This document shows, in pieces, positions 9,311 to 18,334 of a stretch of 18,334 nt of DNA. Positions within the stretch are counted from its first letter, which is position 1, and every line of letters begins with the position of its first letter. Under the pieces are notes generated by a model, which searched no databases, had not been told where the DNA came from, and was given only the letters and a program-made list of their open reading frames with translations. The DNA comes from Ophioceras dolichostomum (Eukaryota; Ascomycota; Sordariomycetes; Magnaporthales; Ophioceraceae): the NCBI GenBank assembly GCA_003049485.1, contig PYST01000536.1, forward strand, positions 1-18,334, in the 5' to 3' direction. The translations under genes and the position numbers were made by a program.

Positions 9311-9330
9311 CCAACCAACCAACCAACCAA
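9311..9330. repeat. (CCAA)5 tetranucleotide repeat
   Basis: Five perfect CCAA units followed by CTAGCTAGCCAGCC. Simple-sequence DNA in a gene-free region. Confidence 0.9.
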
Positions 9331-9949
9331 CTAGCTAGCCAGCCAAACAGCTCAGCATCGCCACGCCCGGGCGTCCCCCCGAAGACGGAGATTAAAAACT
9401 GGGAGGAAGAGAAAGAGAGAAGGGAGGCAGGGAGGGAGGGTAGAAAAACTGCCGAGACAAGATTGCACGCTCGCATGACGGCTACAGATGCTGCTGCTGC
9501 TGTTGTGTCGCTCATCATTTTCCTAGCTACCCAGTCGACACTCTCCCATCCATTCATCCAGCTGACGTCGCCCACCCTCCCTCCTTCTCCTCCCCCTTCC
9601 CGCCGGACCCCGCACAGCACGCCCTCCCTCCACATAGCCTTTTCCCCCTCATCCCTTCGCAAGTCAAAGAGGAGAAGTGCAAAGGCGGCGTTGTGGATGA
9701 TGGTGTGTTGCAAGTTGATTGCCCCGCGTGTCACCGGGGGCCAGAAGTCCTGCATCCCGGTGGACGGAATAGCTTGGGCAAGAAGTCATCAGGACCGTCC
9801 GTGAGTGGATATGGGCGGGTGCCGGCGGCGATAGTTCCGTCTTCCCGCCTTTTCTTTTGTCTCTGTCCCTGTCTACTCCATGACCGACCCTCCCCTGCCA
9901 ATTTTCCCTTCCAGCTCGCTGCTCTCGGGCGTGACGCTTGCGACTGTCG

Positions 9950-10017
9950 CTGCTGCTACTGCTGCTGCTGCTTCCGCTCCCGGAGCCCCGTGTGACACGG
10001 GCCTGCTGCTGCTGCTG
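9950..10017. repeat. paired CTG triplet clusters
   Basis: Seven CTG/CTA triplets at 9950-9970 and five CTG at 10003-10017; another four lie at 9491-9502. A minus-strand frame (9664-10119) turns them into Gln and Ser runs next to a basic stretch, but there is no domain to support a gene. Confidence 0.8.
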
Positions 10018-10270
10018 CCACCCGGAAAGATGATTGCCCGTGAAACGCCCAACAAGAAAACAACCCAAAGTCCACGTGGAACCCAAAAAAAAGAGCAGGA
10101 AAGGCCCGCCTGTTGCCAAAAGAAGAAAAACATTAAAATAGAACTGAAGTAGGTAGGCACGACAACCGAGTAGGCTATTATCGTCTCGTAGGATAGATAC
10201 CTAAGGGAAGCATGAAAAGAAGAGGTTGTCAATAATGCCCACAGGTGGCTTTCTTTGTGCATAACATCAA

Positions 10271-10292
10271 CCAACACCCACGAGGGTGTTGG
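10271..10292. other. GC-rich 9-bp hairpin downstream of sec2
   Basis: Arms CCAACACCC and GGGTGTTGG enclose ACGA. After one mismatch, two more base pairs extend the stem. It lies about 440 nt past the sec2 stop, so it could sit in the 3' UTR or mark a 3' end. Confidence 0.5.
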
Positions 10293-10624
10293 GTGAAGGC
10301 GAGCAAGGGGCGTGTTTTAGGAATCGAAAAGAAACAAGAGAAATAATACAACGGACACTTCGATCCGCGAATTAAAATGCGTTCAAAGAAGAATTGGTTG
10401 TTGTACATGACGAAAAGCTCAAGCTTGTTGTCTGTGCGTCGGCGGAGGTGAAATGTGTGTGTGGATCGATCGTGCTGCTCAATCAGGGGGGTTGGTGGGT
10501 GTGGGCACGCACATCGTGTAGTAGGGCGGCGAGAGAGAAAAAAAATAGAATAGAGGGATGTGATGGCGTATATGGTAGGTATGCAAGTCCAAAGGCTGGG
10601 TGGGAGATGTATAGCTGGCCATGC

Positions 10625-10641
10625 AAAAAAAAAAAAAAAAA
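10625..10641. repeat. (A)17 run, T-run in the sec2 sense
   Basis: Seventeen consecutive A on the plus strand, about 90 nt past the sec2 stop. No target-site duplication or retroelement sequence adjoins it, so simple slippage or a U-rich 3' UTR element is the likeliest reading. Confidence 0.85.
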
Positions 10642-10729
10642 GAATTACGAATATCGAAGACAGTCAATGCGCCCGCCCTCCCTGTCTCTCTCGTCTACCT
10701 AGGGGCCGACCTAGGTACCTATGAACTTG

Positions 10730-13250
10730 TTACGTAGAAGAGGCGACGACAGCAGTAGTCTCGGGAATCTGCAACGACAGCCTCTTCGGCTGCTGCAGCA
10801 GCAGCAGCACCTCGTGCTCGTCCCGCTCGGCGGAGAAGTGGTCGAACGTGGCAGCGGAATCCTCGTCCTCCCTCTGCACGACGGGGCTGTGGGCCACAGA
10901 CCCAGGCGGCGTGGAGTTGCGGTGTGCAGCCGGCGGTGTGACAGGGCGCGTGTTCGACTCCGGGTCGGCGCCGGGCGGGAAGTGCTCCGACGTCGGCGCC
11001 AGGGGCGGGGACGGGAGGAGCTCCTTGCCCTTGCCCTGGGTGATCTCGTCAAGGCCAGGCGTGGCGGTCTTTTCTGAACCACTACTGGTATTAGAGCTGG
11101 TGGAGATGGCTGTCGTCATGACGGAAGTAGCCATGGCGGGTGCGGCCGCGGTCTTTGTGGCGGCGGCCATGACAGCAGCTATGGCGCCGCCCCTCTCCGG
11201 GACGGCAGTAGCAGTAGCAGCAGGAGTAGCAGCGGTAGTGTGCTTCTTAGCCTCCCCGCTGCCTCCTCTCCGGTCCTCATGGCTGGTGCGTGGACTCTCC
11301 GTCCCCGTCGTCGTCCTCTCACGCAGACTATCCCTCGAGCTCCTCCTACCCGCGAGAGCGACACCACCGTTACTAACATGGGGATGTTGATGTTGCGACG
11401 ACGACGAGTGGTGGCCACCACCGCCGCTGCTGCTGCTGCTTACAACAAGGGACGAAGCGGGGACGACGCCGCCGCCAATGCGCGCCCAGAACATCTGCTC
11501 CCTCAGCCGCACGCTCTCCTCCCACGCAGCCTTCTCCGCGTCCTCATCGTCGGCTCGCCAGTGGCCGTCCTTCAGCAGGCGCAGGAAGCCCAGGAAGTCG
11601 CACACGGCGCGCACGCGCACGAGGCAGTACGACCGGCAGAGCGGGTAGCGCTGCGCCGAGTCGGACTCGCTCGTGCGGAAGCGGTGCGTGCGCAGGTGCT
11701 CCTCCTCCCTGCGGCCCTCGCCGCACAGCGCGCAGGGGAAGAGCTGCGGCCTCGCGATGGCAGCTAGGGAGCCGGGCGTCGCGGCCGGCACCGGCTCCAC
11801 GACTAGCGAGCCGTCCGTCATGGCGTTCAGGACGGCGCGGCGCGCGAGCCACGACAGGCCCGGCGCGATGTCGAGCCGGAGCGTCGGCTCGATGTCCTCG
11901 GCCAGCGCACGCTTGTAGAACTTGATGTCCTTGAGCGGCGGGATGTTGCCGGGCGCGACTACCGCCCCGCCTGCCGTGGAGGAGCCGGTGCTCAGGCTCG
12001 ACGCCGGGGTGTTTGGAGTTTGTGGTAGCGACCCGGATGATGACGCGGGGGTCATGGAGGACGAGTGGACGGGGGTGCCGCCTAGCGACAGCGCGAGCGC
12101 GCCCATGGCGCCGCCGCTGTGCGTGCCCGATGGTGGGCGGCTCCGAGCCGCGGCGGAGAGCCGCTTTGTCGTCCTGACGAGGGCCATGAAGTCCTCGTAT
12201 GATGCCAGGTCCGTCCGCAGGACCGGCTGTAGCAGGTGGGTGAAGCTGGTTGGGCACGAGGGCGACACGGGCTCTAGCATCCCCGTCTGAGACGCTCCTT
12301 CTGAGAGCGGCGTCTCGTCGTTGGTGGAATCGAACTTGCTGAAGCCCGGTGACGACGGGGCCGTCAAGGCCGTCGAGTCATCGCGGTCCGCGCTCATCTG
12401 CTCCATGACCAGCTTCAGCTCGGCGAGCTGCTCTTGTTGCGACTTGAGCAGGCCCTCTGTGTCGGCTAGCTGTGCGCGCAGCAGGTCATTTTTCCTCTGC
12501 ACGGCTTCTTGCTCCTTCCGGGCATCCTCCTTGGCCGAGATGACCATCTTGTTGGCCTCCTCAAAAAGCGCGGCGGTGAGGTTCTCCAGCTCGAGTTCGA
12601 TGTGCTTCTTCTGCTGCTCGACCTCTTGGCGCGCCTTCTTCTCGTCGACTACGCGGCTCAGCAGCTTCTGCTTCTCGGCCTCGACGGTCTTGCGGCGCAC
12701 CCATACGTCGCCCGAAAGCATCTCGCGTTGCTCCGCGAGCCGGGCTTCTAGTCTCTGTATGGTGTCCCGCGCCTCCTCCAGCTCGATCTTGGCCGCGGAA
12801 AGGGTGTCGTCAAGCGTAGTTTGGTGATTTATCGCGTTGATGAGCTTTGTGCTCAACGTAGCTACCTCGTCGTCTAGGTCCGGGTGGTGCTCCCTTGGGC
12901 TCGAGAAGCCGTGGCCGCTGGCGGGGCTCATCGCTCTGCTTCTAGGGTCTGGCAACGTGCTCAAGTCGTTGTCGAGGGTGAACGAGTGTGCTGACAGCAT
13001 TCCCGGTGTTCGTGGAGGTTGTGAGGATCGCAACAGGCCCGGGGTGCCGGACCCTGCAGATGTGACTTCGGCCGACATGGTGACGGTATTCTCGAGTGAT
13101 GGCGACCTCTGGTGACTGTAGTTCGATGCTGTGAGTCTAGAGGTCGAGCCTTTCGCGAAGCTGGATAATGACCGTATGTGGCTGAACGGCCGCGAAGAGG
13201 TGGTCGAACCCTTGCTGTCGTGCTGGGACCAGCCGGCAACCGTTACGAAG
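10730..13250 (-). CDS. sec2: Sec2/Rabin8-type Rab GEF (5' end open)
   Basis: The product should be the exchange factor that activates the Sec4/Rab8 GTPase on post-Golgi vesicles for polarised exocytosis, in hyphae presumably at the tip. Numbering from the first in-frame ATG (13078, 782 aa): Ser/Pro-rich start; Sec2p coiled coil at about 71-228 (12868-12395) with the LFEEANKMV core at 171-179; Ser/Thr/Gly linker to about 378; conserved LKDIKFYKRALAEDIEPTLRL at about 382-402; a C-terminal module at 449-530 with CALC, HLRTH, CRSYC and VCDFLGFLRLL, matching the Rabin8/GRAB C-terminus; then a disordered Ser/Ala/His tail with Pro-directed S/T sites. The exon is uninterrupted and ends TAA at 10732-10730. 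Upstream of 13078 the frame stays open, with 41 of 57 codons ending in G or C, back to a TACAG acceptor ending at 13251. An upstream start exon is therefore likely but not located. No operon context applies. Confidence 0.85.
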
Positions 13251-13273
13251 CTGTACCAACTCAAGGACTGTCA
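13251..13273 (-). other. candidate splice acceptor before the sec2 main exon
   Basis: On the minus strand a GACTGAC branch-like sequence is followed about 14 nt later by TACAG, then the open coding frame. A TGA just upstream blocks simple extension of the frame, so coding sequence before this point must be spliced in, at phase 2. The matching donor was not identified. Confidence 0.4.
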
Positions 13274-16200
13274 GTCACCAAGGGTGGTCACACGGACTGA
13301 AAAATGGAGAGCATGAAAGGTGGCAGGGAGCTGCGCAAAAGGCAAGTGGTTGAAGCAAAGAAAGTGCAGCAAGGCTCATCACTCGAGGTCAAGTTGAACA
13401 AAAGAGCGGCCACCAGGGCTCCGTGGACCAAATCCAAGGGAGCAAGCAGAGCTTCCTCGGTCGACTTCAAGAACGACGTGGAGGTGAAAACCAAGCTCGT
13501 GGGAAGCTTCAGACGGGTCAACTGCTTTGGGACGTACGTACGGTAGTGAATCCAGCTTGACTAACTTCGAAGCAAGGAACCCGAAGCCTTCAGGAGGCCG
13601 CGGCTCCGCACCGGCAACGAACCTCCTCGACTTCCACTCCTGCCAGTCACCTAATCTAGGTAGGTAGACAGATGTGCCTTATTGACGTCCGTGTGCCTGT
13701 GAGTGGAGGGGCGAACGGATATACTTCGTATCGTCTCGAAGAGTTAAGCTACTCCGCTATAGCTTTTGGTTGGTTCGATTTTGGGTTATGCTTTCGTTTC
13801 GAAAGAAAATATGTGACAGAAGGCAGCACGGTTTCGCTCGTTCGGACTCGGTTTTCGTCAGGGAATATGGTGGTTTCTTGGGGCTCCCGTCTCGACTGCT
13901 GCAGCGGCGGCGAACGAGGGGGTAAAGGACGGACGGTATTGATCTGAGAGGAAGATGAAGAGGAACAGGATGTGCGTGTGTGCGTATATGCGAGCGAGCG
14001 AGCGCGTTGCTTTACGGGTGGTGCGAACGTGTATGGCCACTGTCCGGGATTGTGTTGTGGTATGTTGGCCGGCTCTGGCACGCGGCTGATGATGGATCGG
14101 ATTATCGATGGATGGATGGATGCTGCTGTGAGGTGGCGTCCGCAGAGAGGCGCGGGAGCGGGAGCACGGCCGAAGACTCAAAAAGTATGTAGAAGACGAC
14201 ACAAATCCAATTGCCAAAGAGGGGTTATTTCTACCAATGCATGCTCGGGGAGGTCAGGTTCGTACGTGCTGTCGGTCTCGCCTCGTTGGCCCGTTAAGGT
14301 GCTGAGATACTCTGGAAACAACAAACTGAAAAAGGCTCTTCGAAGTATGATTGAGCGCCAGCGAGTATTGTGTGGGATATCCCGGTGGCGTTGTTCGTTT
14401 GCGGATGTGCAACGTCTCGGGAGTGTCAAACAAGCGAGCTTTTGGTCCCGTGTCGACAGAGGAAGTGAATGAGTGGGAGAAAAGAAGAAGACCAGCAAGG
14501 GCGAAAAAAGAGCTGATGATGCTGATGATGTCTTTGGGCAACACACCCAAGACCACCACACCCACACAAGCACAACAGCGAAGGAGCCGGCGGCAAATCG
14601 ACCGACGAAAGCACCCGGTTCGCTAGTGGGGAGAGAAGGAAAACGGAAAACGTGGGTAACAGGCCGCCTGGAGGGGCCAGATGGGCTGGCCTGTGATGAC
14701 ATGGATGGGGCCACGCTGCGACGCTGGTCCGCGGACTTGGAAGTATTGGACAGGGGGCTCCACGTACCGGGGACACGCACAGGCCATTTTAGTGAACGGA
14801 TGGGGAGTCCGGACTCGACAACTCGACATGCACGCACTCTCGCTCGATCACCAACCGACGTCTAAAAAATCGAACTTGTGAGAGCTACTGGCGAAGGTAG
14901 CGATTTGAATGCGAGCTATCATGCCACTTCGCCAACCCGCGACAACCGAGATTTTGTGAACGAGAATGTTGTGAACATGGAAGGCCACAACCAAGGCTAC
15001 CAATACCGAGCTGAGCGGGGTTTGGTTCTGGCCGCGTGCTAGGCGATCGAGTCCTCTGTGGGGAGAGACAACAGGATGCGATGCTGCCTCGCCGACCGAC
15101 CCGAATGACCGCTATCGGGGACCCTCCACCTGCCCCATTCGAGGCACCTGCTGCTTGAGCCGAGACCAAGACCTCGACTTGCCTATTCCAAAGCGGTCGT
15201 GGTCGGCTGGGCTGATGATCAAGAGATTCCAGACTCCTCCTCCCTCCCCGCACTTCCTCCTCCTCTTTCTCCCCCCTCGCGTTGGTCGGCGCTCGCTGAG
15301 TTCTGTCAGAAATTTTGCATGTGTACAAATTACCAATTATACCCGTCTACAGAACCTCTTTCTGTTGGGTGCTCAGTGCTCACAGCCTCGACGGATTACG
15401 GAATGTTGGGGGCGGCTGACTGGACGGGAACTTTCTGCCGCAAATTGGGACCTCCGCTGGGCCAGGCGTCCATTGTCGTCCATAGGCTCGTGAACGGCAA
15501 AAGCGGGAGACCTAACCTGGTCCTTGCTTTGAACCTGGAACCTCTTCCCGCCCCACCAACGTCATCGTCTTGCCCGCCGCCATTCCCCTCTGCCTTGAAA
15601 GACAAACTGGATTGAAGGAGTGAGGATGATTAGCACTCGAGCGGACGGCTAACGTCTTAATTCTTAGGTAGCTAATAAATTAACGACAGCAATAAGCCGG
15701 GAAGACGCGTTCAGTTTGTAATCATTCGACACCGTATTGTGCAAAGGGGAAACAGCACCAGAGCAATTATCAGCTTGCTGAATGGGGCGAGTTCCTAGCT
15801 TCAACAGCAGGCGAGGAAAGCTGTCCGAAATTGTGGGGGTCACATTCGTGCAAGCGGGGAAGAGACAGACCTCACCAACCCCCCGACCTTAACCTCGTAT
15901 GTACCCGATACCTCCACACATCCAAGCGAGCCAAGTTGGTACATCCATCGCAAAACGCCGCAGAAAAAGCAAAGAAAGGAAACCTTAGGTACCTACATAC
16001 CTAGCCATCATCGCATAAACTCTGGAGCCGCCCCGTGAATCCGTGATGCACCTGATCTTCGGTTGGATCTTCGGGACGAGGCAGAAGAGGATTTGCACAT
16101 CCCGAACCGGACCCGTGCGCGCCGTAGGTGTGTGTGCTGTGCCCACTAATCAGCGCCGTCCAACCACCTACATACCACCACAAGCCAAAAGGCACAGACA

Positions 16201-17247
16201 GGCGTCGACAAGTTTCATAGTATCGATCATCCGGGCGCTTGATGATCCAGAACAGAACAGAACAGAAACAGAAAATCTACAGGAACAAGGCTGTAAGAGG
16301 AAGGAACAAGCCCCCTTTCCTCCTCCTGAATCACATATTCCGATCATCAGCACGATACACCAAACCCCGATTATCACCACCACCGTCACCTTCCGTCCCA
16401 TGTCGTCACACAAATGCTTTATGCAAAACTCTACAGTAGGACTGCACTTATTACCGAGACATTGCACAGCTAGCTCGATCGTAGTCCCATCTCACAGAAG
16501 CCTTTTCCTTCTGTCCACCAACCTCTTCGTCACAGGCACGATCCCAGGCGCGCGGACGCAGGAACGAACCACAACGCATGAAGTGCGTCCCCATGTCTTT
16601 TGTCTCCCCGTATGTTTCACAGAACAGGATGTGCCTGGTCTGCACTTTTTCTGTCTCCTAACTCTCCTCTCCTTCCCGATCTCTCTCCCGCGTCGGCCTA
16701 ACTTCACTCCAAGCTATGTTCCCTGTTCAGACGACATGGCTGCCGATGAACCCTCGTCCAGTAACCCTACCTCCTTACCTCCTTTCATTACACACCTGAT
16801 CCTACCTATTCTTAGCAGAGTCCCTCCATACCAAACTTGGTTTTCCGCAATGGCTTTGAGCTCCCCATTACTCCCACCGTCTCACAACGGCTAGCTTGAT
16901 GAAATGCATCGACGAAAGAATGCCACCCACACGACACTCGTGTTATGAAGCTTGTGATGACTGCTTTCCTCTCTTCCCCCTTCCTCTTCCTGATTCTTCT
17001 TTCAGTTCACTGCCTGGGTGCCAGTCTACGATAGCTTTTGTTCGTAGGTGTCGCAGATCGCCAGTACATCACACAGAACTCACGATCCGCCTTTATCTTC
17101 ATCATCATCATCCTCCTCTTCCCGTTCCTAGTTTCTCGAAGGTCGATCCACAGCCGAATTCCGATCCCGTTCCACGCCGTCTTTTTGTCTGGTCATGTTT
17201 CGCTTATCACGACGTTTTATTTCTTTCGCTCCCCCTTCCCCGTTTCT

Positions 17248-17283
17248 GCCAGCGCCAGTGCCAGTGCCGGTGCCGGTGCCGGT
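17248..17283. repeat. hexanucleotide repeat, six GCCRGY units
   Basis: Six adjacent hexamers: GCCAGC, GCCAGT, GCCAGT, then three GCCGGT, followed by GGCAGG. The period of six keeps any frame open (Ala-Ser/Ala-Gly in one frame), but no coding region is supported around it. Confidence 0.85.
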
Positions 17284-18204
17284 GGCAGGTGGCGGCGGCG
17301 TTTAGATTTTCTTCGTCGCCAAGTTTTTCCTCTTTTTTTGTCTCGCCGTCCGTGCAAACGTCTTTCTCTTTCTCGCTCTCTCGATTTCTACCGTTCTAGG
17401 ATAATGACTCGCGCCAGCTCCAGGGTAGTCAAGATAGCATATAGGTTGACACCAGAGATCGGTTGAGGTTCCTATAGTACACTGACGTGGTGGCGGGCCA
17501 GGCTAGTTGGTGTTGCTCGCCCACGACGCAGCCAGCCAGTCAGTCAGTCAGTGCGGTCGGAGAGACGTGGCCACGCCACACCGTACACCGCCCTGCCCGA
17601 AACCCCTGAGACAGACGCTACCCATGTCCGCACACGTCTTAATAGTTGTCGTGACGTTGTTTCTGCCACGTCCACGGACTGCTCTTGTCAAACAAAAACC
17701 TAGCGTCCAAGTCTAATCGCCTGGCCTACGAGCCTGCCTAGTCTAGTAGGTAGTAGGTAACAGGCGCAAAGGGGCCTGATGTTGACCAAACCACGCACCC
17801 ACCCATCTCCGCCACCAAGCATCGTTTTGTCATCGACGTGGGACGGAACTAGATAGAGAGAGGCTACCCAGCCCGTCTAAAGAAAACCTTCCAGACGCGG
17901 ATATAAGGTTTGCTGGATCATTCTGTCCGCTGTCACAGATTTCAGAAAGCTTTCAAAAAATATTGGCGAGAGGGCTGCACATGCTGTTAGGCTGCTACAC
18001 CTTCCTCGCCGCGGGCATCTGACAACGGGCACGCACACTGTGTGTGGGGGAAAAGACCGGATCAGGGGGAATGTTGCGGACCAGCGACCAGAGACCGACT
18101 CAGGTGCCACTACGAGACTTTTAATGCCCGCAACGCTGTAAAAGGGCCATACTTGGTAATCCTCCAAGAGGGTTGGCATCCTCACTACCATCGCGTAGTT
18201 CACC

Positions 18205-18218
18205 GAGTCACGTGACTC
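18205..18218. promoter_or_regulatory. 14-bp palindrome GAGTCACGTGACTC
   Basis: Perfectly self-complementary. The centre CACGTG is an E-box (Cbf1/Pho4-type bHLH site), and the arms are two inverted TGACTC Gcn4/CPC-1-type half sites. It is a strong candidate regulatory site for a gene to the right of the window. Confidence 0.5.
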
Positions 18219-18334
18219 CCCTCTGGTCACCTGAATCTAGGTAGTCTCAGCCCCCAAAAAATTAATGTCCCCGCATAAAAAAAGGCGCTTCAATACGCTG
18301 TCATTTTACCATCGGCCTCTACAATTCTATCTAG

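Larger units (their letters stand above)
7900..10729. other. gene-free interval downstream of sec2
   Basis: It includes the presumed sec2 3' UTR (leftward from 10729), simple repeats, two palindromic structures and several non-coding open frames. I see no AATAAA-type signal close to the sec2 stop, which is common in filamentous fungi. Confidence 0.5.
13251..18334. other. sec2 upstream region and gene-free right end
   Basis: From 13.25 to about 14.8 kb the minus strand is pyrimidine-rich in places (14465-14520), consistent with a sec2 promoter and 5' leader. From about 16.3 to 17.4 kb it is the plus strand that is pyrimidine-rich, suggesting promoter or leader of a rightward gene outside the window. 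Open frames at 14178-14837 (-), 16043-16894 (+) and 17877-18230 (-) show no domain and no third-position bias. A (GATG)4 run lies at 14107-14122. Confidence 0.5.

Noticed and set aside
9664..10119. Minus-strand frame with Gln and Ser runs beside a basic stretch
   Set aside because: The runs come from CTG/GCT microsatellites; there is no defined domain, and the remainder looks non-coding.
10625..10641. (A)17 considered as a retroelement tail
   Set aside because: No target-site duplication or element sequence precedes it; a homopolymer microsatellite is the simpler reading.
11179..12290. Several long frames on both strands inside sec2
   Set aside because: These are overlaps of the GC-rich sec2 exon in other frames; only the sec2 frame gives conserved Sec2 and Rabin8-like sequence.
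13760..13800. GGTTCGATTTT resembling a tRNA B box
   Set aside because: It lacks the CC of the B box, has no matching A box at a suitable distance and no cloverleaf arms.
14178..14837. Minus-strand 219-codon frame upstream of sec2
   Set aside because: Low-complexity Ser/Pro composition in the pyrimidine-rich upstream region; no donor could be matched in phase to the sec2 acceptor, so I could not support it as the missing exon.
16043..16894. Plus-strand open frame of 283 codons
   Set aside because: It lies in C/T-rich sequence where stops are depleted; the product is a Ser/Thr/Pro-rich string with no recognisable domain or codon bias.
17877..18191. Minus-strand 104-codon frame at the right edge, with protein-like composition
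   Set aside because: Third positions show no G/C preference, no domain is recognisable, and the 14-bp palindrome just before its ATG is better read as a regulatory site.

Overview
The window reads as nuclear DNA of a filamentous ascomycete (Pezizomycotina, probably Sordariomycetes). The reasons are short spliceosomal introns with GTGAGT/GTGGGT donors and CAG acceptors, coding sequence with strongly G/C-ending third positions, wide gene-poor intervals full of microsatellites and pyrimidine tracts, and many copies of a TAGGTA/TACCTA motif outside genes. I see no rRNA, tRNA, CRISPR array or transposase.

Only two protein-coding genes can be supported, both on the minus strand. (1) 2935->1257 is a four-exon gene for a 372-residue protein. 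It resembles the C-terminal regulatory region of a large fungal Zn(II)2Cys6-associated family but has no zinc cluster. (2) 13250->10730 is one long exon of a Sec2/Rabin8-type Rab guanine-nucleotide exchange factor. It has the Sec2p coiled coil with its LFEEAN core and, unusually clearly, a Rabin8/GRAB-like C-terminal module carrying an added Cys/His set. Its 5' end is unresolved: coding character continues upstream of the first in-frame ATG to a good splice acceptor, so a further 5' exon is likely.

Layout: 1-1256 is the 3' flank of gene 1, with a long (CT)n tract and one unresolved base. 1257-2935 is gene 1. Its upstream flank holds a 7-codon upstream ORF, a 12-bp tandem duplication, a CRE palindrome and an 8-bp tandem array. 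About 7.8 kb (2936-10729) has no gene I can support, only simple repeats, two 9-bp hairpins and open frames without codon bias. 10730-13250 is sec2. 13251-18334 is the sec2 upstream region and then a plus-strand pyrimidine-rich stretch that may be the promoter or leader of a rightward gene beyond the window. A 14-bp palindrome (overlapping Gcn4/CPC-1-like sites and an E-box) lies near the right edge.

The two genes show no functional link: one is a presumed regulator, the other a secretory-vesicle traffic factor. I found no convincing new multi-gene system. The points most worth a second look are the Sec2 C-terminal module and missing first exon, the zinc-cluster-less regulator with a frame-preserving intron, the TAGGTA motif family, and the compact palindromes and tandem arrays in upstream regions.
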